Below are positions 1 through 7,490 of a stretch of DNA of 64,000 nucleotides, in pieces (positions within the stretch are counted from its first letter, which is position 1; every line of letters starts with the position of its first letter). The notes under the pieces are model-generated. The model saw only the letters and a list, made by a program, of their open reading frames with translations. It did no database searches and was not told the DNA's origin. The position numbers were made by a program, and so were the translations under genes. Origin of the DNA: Helicobacter suis (GTDB lineage Bacteria > Campylobacterota > Campylobacteria > Campylobacterales > Helicobacteraceae); contig NZ_CABIKE010000007.1 of the NCBI RefSeq assembly GCF_902196135.1, positions 1 to 64,000 on the forward strand, given 5' to 3'.

Positions 1-57
1 CTAGGCTAGATTGGACTATGTAGAGATATTGTTTCATGTGCTTCCTAAAGGTTTTAA

Positions 58-71
58 AGAGAATATTCTCT
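58..71 (-). terminator. possible terminator hairpin after 5S rRNA
   Basis: A 14-base perfect palindrome, AGAGAATATTCTCT, lies about 70 nt past the 3' end of the 5S gene in its direction of transcription. On that strand it is followed by TTAAAACCTTT, which is only weakly T-rich. It could end 5S transcription, but its stem is AT-rich and the call is tentative. I see no gene in the rest of 1-138. Confidence 0.3.
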
Positions 72-138
72 AGTATTTTAACACATGCGAAGGACTGGTA
101 AATTGATAGATTAACGGGTATGGATAGCTGTTTTGGCT

Positions 139-258
139 TTCCCCCGCATCACCCTACTTTCCCACTCTTGCAAAGAGCAGTATCATCGGCGTTAGAGAGC
201 TTGACTTCCAGGTTTAGGATGGAGCTGGGTATTTCCTCTCTACTAGGGACACGGGAGA
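139..258 (-). rRNA. rrf: 5S ribosomal RNA
   Basis: The minus strand carries a full-length, roughly 120-nt 5S rRNA. Seen directly: CCCAGCTCCATCC, then AACCTGGAAGTCAAGC, then CGCCGATGATACTGC, then GTGGGAAAGTAGG, all in the family's order and spacing. The ends pair as stem I: the 5' CCCGTGTC pairs with the 3' GATGCGGG through Watson-Crick and G-T pairs. The ends are set from that stem and may be off by 1-3 nt. No 23S rRNA 3' end is visible upstream (positions 259-526), so this copy looks solitary. A small plus-strand ORF here (120-311) is its antisense shadow. Confidence 0.88.
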
Positions 259-274
259 AAAAGCAAGCTTTTTC
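257..274 (-). other. perfect inverted repeat at 5S 5' end
   Basis: GAAAAAGC-TT-GCTTTTTC forms an 8-bp stem (TT loop) ending exactly where the mature 5S rRNA should begin. It could be a processing signal for the 5S precursor or the relic of a terminator. The sequence shows the hairpin only; the role is inferred. Confidence 0.4.
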
Positions 275-526
275 TATAGTGAAGCTCTCCTTTGAGTGTA
301 GCTTTCTTTAAGTAAACTTCCCCTTAGCTCAGCTTGCAGTAAAGCTTTTAGCGTAGCTTTCTCTGTAGTGTATAAGCTTTTGTAAAAAAGTAAACTTTAA
401 CTTCCTACAACTTTGCCACACACAAAAGCTTAAATTGCTTAAAACTTTAAGATTTCTTTAACTTAGACAATCTAAGAGGCTATGATCTTTCTGTCAAACA
501 CATGGCTTTTATGTGGCTAATGTGAT
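275..526. other. gene-free 5S leader region
   Basis: I find no protein gene or other RNA gene here. The stretch is rich in AGCTT words and has imperfect internal repeats: AAGTAAACTT occurs at 310-319 and 388-397, and CTTT(G/T)AG(T/C)GTAGCTTTCT occurs near 290-307 and 345-362. It lies upstream of the 5S rRNA in its direction, so a promoter for that gene should be here (TATACAC on the minus strand near 367-373 is one candidate). It does not resemble a 23S rRNA 3' end. Confidence 0.35.
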
Positions 527-1606
527 CTAAAATCTCACCAAACTATAGGCCGTATTGACAGGAGTGCCGGGGGCTAAATAAAACTCTTCTCTGGATAAGT
601 CCATAATCATGCTAAAAACCGTGCTCATGCGTTTTGCCTCAGCTTCTCTAGTATCATCAAAACGACAAATGCTATCAGGGTAGCTAATCGTATCACCCAA
701 AAATCTTTGCATGTCCTCTATACTGACCTTACGCTTTAGGTTTTTGATGAGTTTTTTCATTCTCCCTAGTCTTTGGTAGGTATCAGGCAGAGCACAGCGC
801 GTGGTATCTTTAAAATGATTGAGTCTAGGGCTAATGAAATGATTGGTGTGTACTAAAAAATCCTCATCTGCATAAAAAGCATCATGGCAAGCAGGCCCCA
901 CTTCAAGAGATATAGCCTCTCCTCTTTTATCTGCTAGCATAAAATGCGCACAACAAGCCAAATTTACACTTGTTGCTGCACGGATAGCATCGCTAAGTGT
1001 AAAACTATCTAATATCCCCCTTAAGGCTATGTGTAAGGGAATGGTTTTGCCCTCTATCCTTGCATCACTTGCCAAAGCATTCAAGCACACCCCCACCCCA
1101 GCGCTATTTAAGCCAATTTTACCAATGATCCCCGCTTCTGTAACCATGCTAATATTAGGTTTATCTTTTTGTTTGAGATGCAACAAAATGAGCGCGTCCT
1201 TAATACTTGTTTTCCAATCCCAGTTTTGTCCCAGTAAAACACGCCCGCTTGCGCTTAAATCCGGCGTGAGTGCAAAGGTTGTACAGCCATCTGTTATCAC
1301 CTGTCCGCCCTGCAGTACGATCTCACTTCTAGTATTGAGCGCTAGAATTTCCTCCAGTAGAAAGCCAGAACCCTCCGCAAGGCCCTTCATCTCCTCTAAA
1401 TAGGCGCTATCATATGCCTTAATGCTTGGGATAAAACTAGAAGCGTATTTTAAAGCATCCTCCCACTTGATATTAGAATAATCCCAAAACATGGTTTTGT
1501 AAGTTTGTATGCTGCACTCCACCTGCTTTTTTGCCTCTTTGCCATGCACAAAGCCTAACTCATAGGGGCTACCCTCTGCTATGACTTTTGGGAATAACAC
1601 ACTCAT
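527..1606 (-). CDS. C45-family autoproteolytic acyltransferase/amidohydrolase
   Basis: Resembles the penicillin-acyltransferase (peptidase C45, Ntn-hydrolase) family, in which a cysteine is exposed by self-cleavage and then attacks amide bonds. The expected nucleophile is visible as DGCTTF, Cys about residue 108 of this start, followed by the family's GQNWDW motif near 128. An open frame extends to a GTG at 1612, but the ATG at 1606 has AAGGGG about 6 nt upstream and is preferred (359 aa). It starts 9 nt after the deacetylase gene's stop, so the two are probably co-transcribed. No signal peptide is visible, implying a cytoplasmic enzyme. The substrate is unknown; C45 members act on N-acyl amides or conjugated amino acids. 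Confidence 0.75.
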   Translation of the reverse strand: MSVLFPKVIAEGSPYELGFVHGKEAKKQVECSIQTYKTMFWDYSNIKWEDALKYASSFIPSIKAYDSAYLEEMKGLAEGSGFLLEEILALNTRSEIVLQGGQVITDGCTTFALTPDLSASGRVLLGQNWDWKTSIKDALILLHLKQKDKPNISMVTEAGIIGKIGLNSAGVGVCLNALASDARIEGKTIPLHIALRGILDSFTLSDAIRAATSVNLACCAHFMLADKRGEAISLEVGPACHDAFYADEDFLVHTNHFISPRLNHFKDTTRCALPDTYQRLGRMKKLIKNLKRKVSIEDMQRFLGDTISYPDSICRFDDTREAEAKRMSTVFSMIMDLSREEFYLAPGTPVNTAYSLVRF

Positions 1607-1615
1607 TGCCACCCC

Positions 1616-2473
1616 TTAGTCTGCAACAAAGTTTGCGCCTATCTCTTTGGCCGTAGCAAACCACGCACCCCTATCATCCATGTAAGCAATTAACTTTTCA
1701 AGCATGGTAATCATATGGGCTCTTCCCATTGTTTGTGGGTGTGTTGTGAGCATGTAACATGCCCCTTCTAGTTTGACTCCATAATCAAAAATGGCCGCCC
1801 ATCTATCAAAAATATCCCCCGTTGGTCTTTGCCCTTCTTGTCCTCCTGTTAAATATTCAGTTTGGGGGAAATCATCTAAATACCATGAAACAGGCAATTC
1901 AAGAATTTTAGAGGGCTCACCAAATTCATTGGCCTTGTCTGAATGGGTGATAACAGGGCGTGGGTAATAGGGGTGCAGATCATTACCCATTAGCGAGCTA
2001 TCGTATTTAAACCCGTATTCCTCTAAGATGCTTAGGGTATTGGGGCTAAAATCCCAGTAGGGTGAGCGATAAGTTACAGGGCGGGGTGCTTTGATCCTCT
2101 CAAAGCTTTCTAATGCCATGTCCATGACCTTTTTTTCTTCCTCTAAAGTGGCATTTGTAGGATTTTCATGGATATAGCCATGAGCGGCTATTTCATGCCC
2201 TGCATCGATGATCTCCTTACACACATCGCTAAAAGTATCTAGCGTGTGCCCTGGAATACACCAAGTAGTAGCGATGTTGTATTTTTTAAATAGTTTAAGT
2301 AAACGCGGCGTACCCACAACCGCTCCAAATTCCCCACGACTCATGTAAGCTGGACTAAGCAGATTAAAAGAGCCATCCCAGATGCTTTGTGCGTCTAGAT
2401 CACAACCAATACTCACCGCTATTGTTTTTCCTTTTGGCAATTTGATTTTGCCAGACTTTTGACCATAAGCCAT
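1616..2473 (-). CDS. NodB-type polysaccharide deacetylase, PgdA-like
   Basis: Carbohydrate-esterase-4 fold similar to H. pylori peptidoglycan deacetylase PgdA and to PuuE-type allantoinases. The metal site is visible as D25-L-D27 and the HGYIH motif (H98, H102), with the conserved RSPYWDFSP and WYLDD segments further on. PgdA N-deacetylates peptidoglycan GlcNAc and gives lysozyme resistance, but this subfamily also includes amide hydrolases, so the substrate is open. I chose ATG 2473 (285 aa) because GGGAGA lies just upstream. An in-frame ATG at 2524 would add 17 residues including five glycines encoded by the poly-G tract, and has no ribosome site. It is followed immediately by the C45 gene. 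Confidence 0.72.
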   Translation of the reverse strand: MAYGQKSGKIKLPKGKTIAVSIGCDLDAQSIWDGSFNLLSPAYMSRGEFGAVVGTPRLLKLFKKYNIATTWCIPGHTLDTFSDVCKEIIDAGHEIAAHGYIHENPTNATLEEEKKVMDMALESFERIKAPRPVTYRSPYWDFSPNTLSILEEYGFKYDSSLMGNDLHPYYPRPVITHSDKANEFGEPSKILELPVSWYLDDFPQTEYLTGGQEGQRPTGDIFDRWAAIFDYGVKLEGACYMLTTHPQTMGRAHMITMLEKLIAYMDDRGAWFATAKEIGANFVAD

Positions 2474-2504
2474 GTTTTCTCCCTTATTATTTTCCCCTAT
2501 TTTA

Positions 2505-2519
2505 CCCCCCCCCCCCCCC
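2505..2519. repeat. poly-C/poly-G tract of 15 bases
   Basis: Fifteen consecutive Cs on the plus strand (Gs in the deacetylase direction). The tract lies 32-46 nt upstream of the preferred deacetylase start and about 65 nt upstream of the divergent glycerate kinase start. Long G/C homopolymers are hypermutable in Helicobacter and commonly switch genes by promoter spacing or reading frame. Here it could change promoter spacing on either side, or frame an upstream ATG (2524). Confidence 0.8.
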
Positions 2520-2582
2520 AACATGAGGTAAATAAGAACATTTTTTGTTGTTTTGGCTTATCATTTGATTAAAGGAAAAACC

Positions 2583-3710
2583 ATGAAATTTATTTTAGCC
2601 CCGGATTCTTTTAAAGAGAGCATGAGTGCTAAAGAAGCAGCTTTAGCGATGGAAAAAGGGATTAAGCGGGCAATGCCTGAGGCGCTTTGTGTGCGCGTAC
2701 CTATGGCTGATGGAGGTGAGGGGACTTTAGAGGCTTTATTAGAAAGTAGAGGCGGAAAGAGGGTTTTAGTAGAGGTAAAAGATCCGCTTATGCGCAGAAT
2801 TCAGGCAAGCTATGGGATTTTAGAGGGAGGTAAAAGTGCTGTGATTGAAATAGCACAGGCAAGCGGCATTCATTTAGTAGACAGAGAGCAAAGAAACCCT
2901 TTACTAGCAAGTTCTTATGGAGTGGGTGAGCTAATTAAAAACGCCCTAGATAGAAAAGTGAAGCATATCTTAATCGGGCTTGGAGGGAGTGCAAGCAATG
3001 ACGGGGGTGCGGGGATGTTAAGAGCTTTGGGGGCGCGCTTTTTAAACAAGGAGGGCAAAGAGCTAGAAGAAGGCGGTGCAGCGCTGAAAAATTTAAATCG
3101 CTTAGATTTAAGTGCCTTAGATTCCCGGCTTAAAAGTGTAGCCATTGAGGTGGCTTGTGATGTGAATTGTGAATTGATAGGAGAGCAAGGGGCTTCTGTG
3201 ATCTTTGGGGCACAAAAGGGGGCTAGTGCAAACATGATTAAAGAGCTAGATACAGCCTTAAGCCATTATGCACAAAAAATCAAGGAGCAGCTAGGGGTAG
3301 ATATAGCCCATGTAGCTGGAGCGGGGGCAGCTGGTGGGCTTGGAGCGGGGACTTTGCTTTTAAATGCTTGTTTACAAAGAGGAATTGATCTAATCATCAA
3401 GCACACACAATTAGAGGAAAAAATAAAGGGGGCGGATTTTGTCTTTACAGGCGAGGGGAGTATTGATTATCAAACCTTATTTGGTAAAACCGCTTTAGGG
3501 GTGTCTTTGGTGGCACAAAGGGCTAAAGTACCTGTGGTGGTTTTTGCGGGCAATATCGGCAAGGGAGCGGAGGCTTTATATGATTATGGAATACAGGCTA
3601 TGTTTGGGATTCTCCCCGGGGTGTGTGATTTAAAACAAGCCTTAAAAGAGGGGGCTATTAATTTACAAAATGCCACTGAAAATGTTGTGCGGCTTCTTAG
3701 ATTGAACTAA
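2583..3710 (+). CDS. glycerate kinase, GlxK/GarK family
   Basis: Phosphorylates D-glycerate (2-kinase type in this family) with ATP, feeding glycerate into lower glycolysis. Family signatures visible: PDSFKESMSAKEAA at the N-terminus, VPMADGGEGT near 43, GLGGSASNDGGAGMLRALGA mid-protein, and FTGEGSIDYQT with FAGNIG near the end. Length 375 aa matches the usual 370-380. The frame is open back to 2553, but ATG 2583 has AAAGGA at proper distance and the conserved N-terminus begins there. It is transcribed divergently from the deacetylase gene across the poly-C tract. I do not recall a counterpart in H. pylori, so this may be a lineage-specific metabolic gene. Confidence 0.88.
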   Translation: MKFILAPDSFKESMSAKEAALAMEKGIKRAMPEALCVRVPMADGGEGTLEALLESRGGKRVLVEVKDPLMRRIQASYGILEGGKSAVIEIAQASGIHLVDREQRNPLLASSYGVGELIKNALDRKVKHILIGLGGSASNDGGAGMLRALGARFLNKEGKELEEGGAALKNLNRLDLSALDSRLKSVAIEVACDVNCELIGEQGASVIFGAQKGASANMIKELDTALSHYAQKIKEQLGVDIAHVAGAGAAGGLGAGTLLLNACLQRGIDLIIKHTQLEEKIKGADFVFTGEGSIDYQTLFGKTALGVSLVAQRAKVPVVVFAGNIGKGAEALYDYGIQAMFGILPGVCDLKQALKEGAINLQNATENVVRLLRLN

Positions 3711-4177
3711 ATTAAGTTACTAAGAAAATGTGATAAGGATGCGATCTGTAATGGAAGTACAAATACGGGGCTGTGGCGATTTAATTGTGGTGGTAAAATT
3801 GTTTATTGTGAAGTGCCCAAATGCTAAAGATATTTAGGCTTGCTAGCTGTGTTGCCTGTAGGGAGGTTTGGTTTTCACTCTGTGCCTCTATAGTTAGAGA
3901 TTTTAATAGAATTTAAGCCACCAACGCATTCTCTAAGATCAAGTCGCATAACTGGGGCGTAGCTTTTTTAGCACTCCCTGCTATAAATACAAATGTATGA
4001 AAGAGTTATATTACAAAATAGTGCATTCTCCAACATGCTAAAGAAAGTTAGAAGATAAGAAAGAAATAATAGATTGTAAGAGCAACTTAGCATGATTTTG
4101 CCCTTGCTATGGCTTACGCATTCTTTTAGAGGCGTGTGGAGTATTTGAGCGCCAGCCTATAAGCACCAACAACATGT
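3711..4177. other. gene-free intergenic region
   Basis: No ORF with a plausible start and codon use, and no tRNA, is visible. A 24-nt stretch at 3811-3834 (ending AATGCTAAAGATATT) recurs with one gap at 27188-27210, and in both places TTGCTAGCT follows within about 60 nt. Both sites lie upstream of one of the short IS605-like elements. The rest looks like decayed or regulatory DNA. Confidence 0.4.
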
Positions 4178-4363
4178 TTACTGACTGTGCCGTAAAGCCC
4201 CCAGTTTTAGCTAAGCGGATTAAGGCGCATGCTAAAAGGTTTTGTGCTATAACCGTCAGAGTAAGGGCTCAACTCTAAAGAGTAGAGGCTGTAGACTGGC
4301 CTAGCGCTCAAGCCTTGATGATCCCATCAATCCCGCAAGCTTAACGCGCGGGGAGTATGTCAA
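4178..4363 (+). mobile_element. IS605-like solo element, copy 1 (candidate omega RNA)
   Basis: ORF-less repeat of about 186 bp. It begins at TTAC, has a left hairpin near 4192-4211 (TAAAGC pairing with GTTTTA), and shares with copy 2 an exactly identical 33-nt core at 4257-4289. The core holds a hairpin with CTC-A-ACTC / GAGT-A-GAG arms. The right end has CCCGC...GCGGG arms (about 4332-4353) and ends in TCAA at 4360-4363. A TTAC left site, subterminal hairpins and a TCAA right site are hallmarks of IS200/IS605 transposons; the core lies where they encode the TnpB guide RNA. No transposase or TnpB is present. The family call is inference from architecture. After the right end, 4364-4524 has no gene. 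Confidence 0.55.
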
Positions 4364-4524
4364 AAGATCAGGATGTGGGTGCGTTATTTGTGATGCGCAT
4401 AATTTTAAATGAGAATTTTTAAAAACTGCCTAGATAAAATCTGCTATATCCTTTGGGGATAAACAAAAATCTTAGAGCACGCCCTACAGCAAAACCAAGC
4501 GCACAGAAAACGATTAAAAAATAA

Positions 4525-5406
4525 TTAGCTATTTTTAAGTTGTTCTAGGCGTTCTTTTCTCGTTCCAATTTCAGTAATCTGGATACCAAAGTTGCCATCT
4601 ACAATCACCACCTCGCCCTTAGCAATCACCTTATCATCTACTAAAATTTCTAAAGGATCATTGACCATTTGGTTAAGTTCAACCACACTACCAATATCCA
4701 TAGAAACAACATCTTTTAAAATCATCTTTTTTTGCCCAATCCGCACCCTGACATTGAGTTTAATATCTAAAAGCATATTAATATTGCGGATTTCGGTTTG
4801 TTCTAAGGGGTGATCACCATCTACATGATCGTTATTATGCTGTACCACCGGGATATTTGGCATAGCTGGGCCCTGGATAGGCTTAGAGATATTTTTAATC
4901 GCTTCTTTTTTCTTAAAGGTTTCAATAAAAAGCCCACCGCAAAAAATAAAGAAACTAGACTGGATCTGATCTAAAGAAAAGCTAAATTCAAAACCATCGC
5001 TATAGGGGTCTAGTAAAGAAGCATCGTGGGCAAAAACCGCCCCCTCTATTTCAAAACTTAGCTTGGGTAACACTTCTTGGGATTTTAAAGCCGTTGTGAG
5101 CGCTCCAAATACATTAGAACCAATTTCTTTAATCGCATCTAAATCATCTGGTTCTAAGGTTTCTTTACTCTTGCCTTCACCTCCTACCATTAAATCTGCT
5201 AAAGCTGTAGCCATAGGAATGGGGATAGCTAGGGTGATGGTTAGATTGGTATCTGCGATATGGACATTAATTGAAGCGTTATTGACAAAAATAAAATCCC
5301 CGACAGAAATTTCACTTTTAAGTGCCACTTCAGGAACTTTGCCTAGTAAACCGCCAATGGTAGAAGTAAATTCTTGTGTAAAGAGTTTTAAGAAATCATC
5401 AATCAT
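4525..5406 (-). CDS. fliY: flagellar motor switch protein FliY
   Basis: FliN/FliY-type component of the flagellar C-ring, which sets rotation direction together with FliM and FliG. The C-terminal about 80 residues are a SpoA (FliN) domain: NMLLDIKLNVRVRIG, then VVELNQ, PLEILVDDKVIAKGEVVIVDGNFGIQI. The N-terminal part (ADLMVGGEG..., EIGSNVFGALTTAL) resembles a CheC-type domain. Length 293 aa fits epsilonproteobacterial FliY rather than the short FliN. Its ATG overlaps the fliM stop (ATGA) and has AAGGAGG upstream, so it is translationally coupled. It is the last gene of the flagellar operon. Confidence 0.93.
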   Translation of the reverse strand: MIDDFLKLFTQEFTSTIGGLLGKVPEVALKSEISVGDFIFVNNASINVHIADTNLTITLAIPIPMATALADLMVGGEGKSKETLEPDDLDAIKEIGSNVFGALTTALKSQEVLPKLSFEIEGAVFAHDASLLDPYSDGFEFSFSLDQIQSSFFIFCGGLFIETFKKKEAIKNISKPIQGPAMPNIPVVQHNNDHVDGDHPLEQTEIRNINMLLDIKLNVRVRIGQKKMILKDVVSMDIGSVVELNQMVNDPLEILVDDKVIAKGEVVIVDGNFGIQITEIGTRKERLEQLKNS

Positions 5407-6464
5407 TCTTCTTCCTCCTTAATATTGCCGATTTTGATTTTGCGTTGGTTTTCTAGCACTTCTAAGATTTCTTTAACGCGATCTTTTTCTGTTTGAATCA
5501 CTTCTTTAATTTGGATAGTTTTGCGATAACCCTTATACCCTACAGTGGCTAAGTAGCGCTCTTTTTTATCAATATTGACCATCACAACATCATTAGCCAC
5601 TTTATTTAAGCGAATCGTATCCCCCACCACTAAATCTAAAACTTCCTTCAAAGTTAATTGTACGCCCCCTAAAAAGGCCGCTACATCTACACTAGCCCCC
5701 CCAACTAAAGCCTGCAATTCCTTATTACGACTCTTTTTAGAACTCGTCTCAGTAAGCATCACATCGCGATTACCCATTTTAGATAAAATCCCCTCAATAG
5801 AAATCACCGGATAACACAAGTTCATCATGCCACGGCTATGCCCAATGACAATTTCCATAACCACCATGATCACAATCTCATTTTGCGCCACAATTTGTAC
5901 CACATTAGCACTTGATTCTTTTGCATCAATGGTTGGGTAAAACTCTGTAACAGGACTCCAAATCTCTTTTAAAATCTGCATCACTTGTTTTAAAATCGTA
6001 TCTAAGAGGTTTAACTCAATATCGCTAAATTCGCGCATTTGATCATAAGCACTCCCCTTACCCCCTAAAAGTCGATCAATCATAGGAAATACAATACTAG
6101 GGTTAACCTCTAATACCCCATTGCCCCCTACTGGTTTCATAGAAAACACATTAAAGCTAGTAGGGCTTGGCAAGCTCATTAAAAATTCCCCATAGGTCAT
6201 TTGATCTACGCTATGTAGTTGAATCTCTACAATACTGCGCATAATGGCTGAAATTTGGCTAGAGAGGCTTCTGGCCATTTTGTCATGGATACTTCTAAAA
6301 GAGCGCAATTGTTCTTTACTAACCCGATTGGGGCGCTTAAAGTCATAAAGTGTAATTTGCTTTTGGGGGATGATCTCTCGTTTTTGAATCGTGCTAACAT
6401 CATCGCCCTCATCAACCACTTCTAAAAGCGCATCGATCTCTTCTTGACTTAAAATATCAGCCAT
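5403..6464 (-). CDS. fliM: flagellar motor switch protein FliM
   Basis: C-ring protein that binds phospho-CheY and switches motor direction. The N-terminus ILSQEEIDALLEVV is the CheY-binding helix; the middle domain includes GGNGVLEVNPSIVFPMIDRLLGG; the C-terminal SpoA domain includes FLGGVQLTLKEVLDLVVGDTIRLNK. Length 353 aa is normal. The ATG has AGGAGA upstream and overlaps the end of fliA by 8 nt; its stop overlaps the fliY start by 4 nt. It belongs to one operon from flhF to fliY. Confidence 0.96.
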   Translation of the reverse strand: MADILSQEEIDALLEVVDEGDDVSTIQKREIIPQKQITLYDFKRPNRVSKEQLRSFRSIHDKMARSLSSQISAIMRSIVEIQLHSVDQMTYGEFLMSLPSPTSFNVFSMKPVGGNGVLEVNPSIVFPMIDRLLGGKGSAYDQMREFSDIELNLLDTILKQVMQILKEIWSPVTEFYPTIDAKESSANVVQIVAQNEIVIMVVMEIVIGHSRGMMNLCYPVISIEGILSKMGNRDVMLTETSSKKSRNKELQALVGGASVDVAAFLGGVQLTLKEVLDLVVGDTIRLNKVANDVVMVNIDKKERYLATVGYKGYRKTIQIKEVIQTEKDRVKEILEVLENQRKIKIGNIKEEEE

Positions 6465-7167
6465 GCATGTCTCCTAGAGATTTACGGATTTTTTTGATCA
6501 CCTCTTTAATGATTTGAGAAATACGCGATTCTGTGATGCCTAAAATTTCTCTAATTTCGCTTAAATTTAGCTCTTCAAAAAAATATAGCTGGATTACCAA
6601 CTGCTCGCGATCAGACATCGTTTTTAAAATCATCTGGGTTGCTTCTACTAGCTCTTCAAATTCTAATTTTTTAGTCATCGTGTCTTGTTCAATCGCGTTA
6701 AATTGCTCATCTATGGGCACATGGACATAAATATCTGAAGCGACCTTTGCATCGCGGATTTTAGAAATATCCTCCCCTAAAACCTCAGCCAAATACACAT
6801 CATCGGGTTCTTGCCCGTGCACATTATAATACTTAGAAATTTCATGATCGATATTTTTAATGAGTTTACGCGAGGAGCGCGACACCACATCTAAAGAGCG
6901 CAAATAATCAAGCATCGCCCCATTCACCCGTGTTTTAGCATAACCCCAAAAAGAATCATTAAGCGCCACATCATAACGCCTTGAAAGTTTGATTAATTCC
7001 TCAGTTCCGGCAGAAACTAGATCGTTAAAATCTACAGAACTAGGCAAGCGCTCTTTAAGACGAAATGCCATAGAGCGCACGGCGGGTAAATATTGGATAG
7101 CTAATTCATTCTGGGAGTTTTGGATATGGACATCGTAAGGTGCGCTTTTTTTATGGATATCACCCAC
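6457..7167 (-). CDS. fliA: flagellar sigma factor FliA (sigma-28)
   Basis: RNA polymerase sigma factor for late flagellar genes (flagellin, cap, motor). Regions visible: region 2 with FNDLVSAGTEELIKLSRRYD, region 3 with LDYLRSLDVVSRSSRKLIK, and region 4 helix-turn-helix with LNLSEIREILGITESRISQI. 236 aa is typical. The start is GTG at 7167, preceded by AGGATTAGGG; no better ATG is available upstream. It sits 3 nt from the small membrane-protein gene upstream and overlaps fliM. Confidence 0.94.
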   Translation of the reverse strand: MGDIHKKSAPYDVHIQNSQNELAIQYLPAVRSMAFRLKERLPSSVDFNDLVSAGTEELIKLSRRYDVALNDSFWGYAKTRVNGAMLDYLRSLDVVSRSSRKLIKNIDHEISKYYNVHGQEPDDVYLAEVLGEDISKIRDAKVASDIYVHVPIDEQFNAIEQDTMTKKLEFEELVEATQMILKTMSDREQLVIQLYFFEELNLSEIREILGITESRISQIIKEVIKKIRKSLGDMHG

Positions 7168-7170
7168 GCC

Positions 7171-7482
7171 CTAATCCTCATTGTATTCATAGTTGCGTAC
7201 ATAGTTGAGCAGATCTTCAATCTCTCTTTCGCGCTGTACAAATTCTTTATTAAAATAGACTAATTTACGCTCCAAATCTGCTTTATTTAAAAGTTTTTTA
7301 CGCGGAGAGACAAATCCCATATAAATGGAGGCAAAAAATAAAATAATGAGATAAAACCCCACAGTAGAAATAAGAGTCCCAAATAAAATATACTCGGGTT
7401 GATCAAACTTTAAAAGAGATAAGATGAGACCGATAAAAAACCCCCCAACAATGGAAAAATTCACAAAATTTTCTAATTTCAT
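7171..7482 (-). CDS. small membrane protein of the flagellar operon (HP1033-like)
   Basis: Unknown function. About 103 aa with two hydrophobic helices (near VGGFFIGLILSLL and TVGFYLIILFFASIYMG) and a charged, probably coiled-coil C-terminus (FVQREREIEDLLNYVRNYEY). I set the start at ATG 7482, preceded by GAGGTG; a GTG 12 nt upstream is in frame. It overlaps the flhG stop. Its fixed place between flhG and fliA, as I recall also in H. pylori, suggests a flagellar or membrane-anchoring role, which is inference. Confidence 0.75.
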   Translation of the reverse strand: MKLENFVNFSIVGGFFIGLILSLLKFDQPEYILFGTLISTVGFYLIILFFASIYMGFVSPRKKLLNKADLERKLVYFNKEFVQREREIEDLLNYVRNYEYNED

Positions 7483-7490
7483 GCTACACC

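Noticed and set aside
120-311. 63-aa plus-strand ORF
   Set aside because: It is antisense to the 5S rRNA at 139-258, which explains its apparent sequence; it has no ribosome site.
1029-1403. 124-aa plus-strand ORF inside the C45 gene
   Set aside because: Shadow frame of a well-supported gene with no ribosome site or family features.
2472-2524. ATG 2524 with a poly-glycine N-terminus as the deacetylase start
   Set aside because: No ribosome site precedes it, while ATG 2473 has GGGAGA and begins near conserved sequence; kept only as a possible switch.
4178-4363. The repeated element as a riboswitch or tRNA-like leader
   Set aside because: It sits in front of unrelated genes or none, has transposon-like TTAC and TCAA ends, and no tRNA signature.
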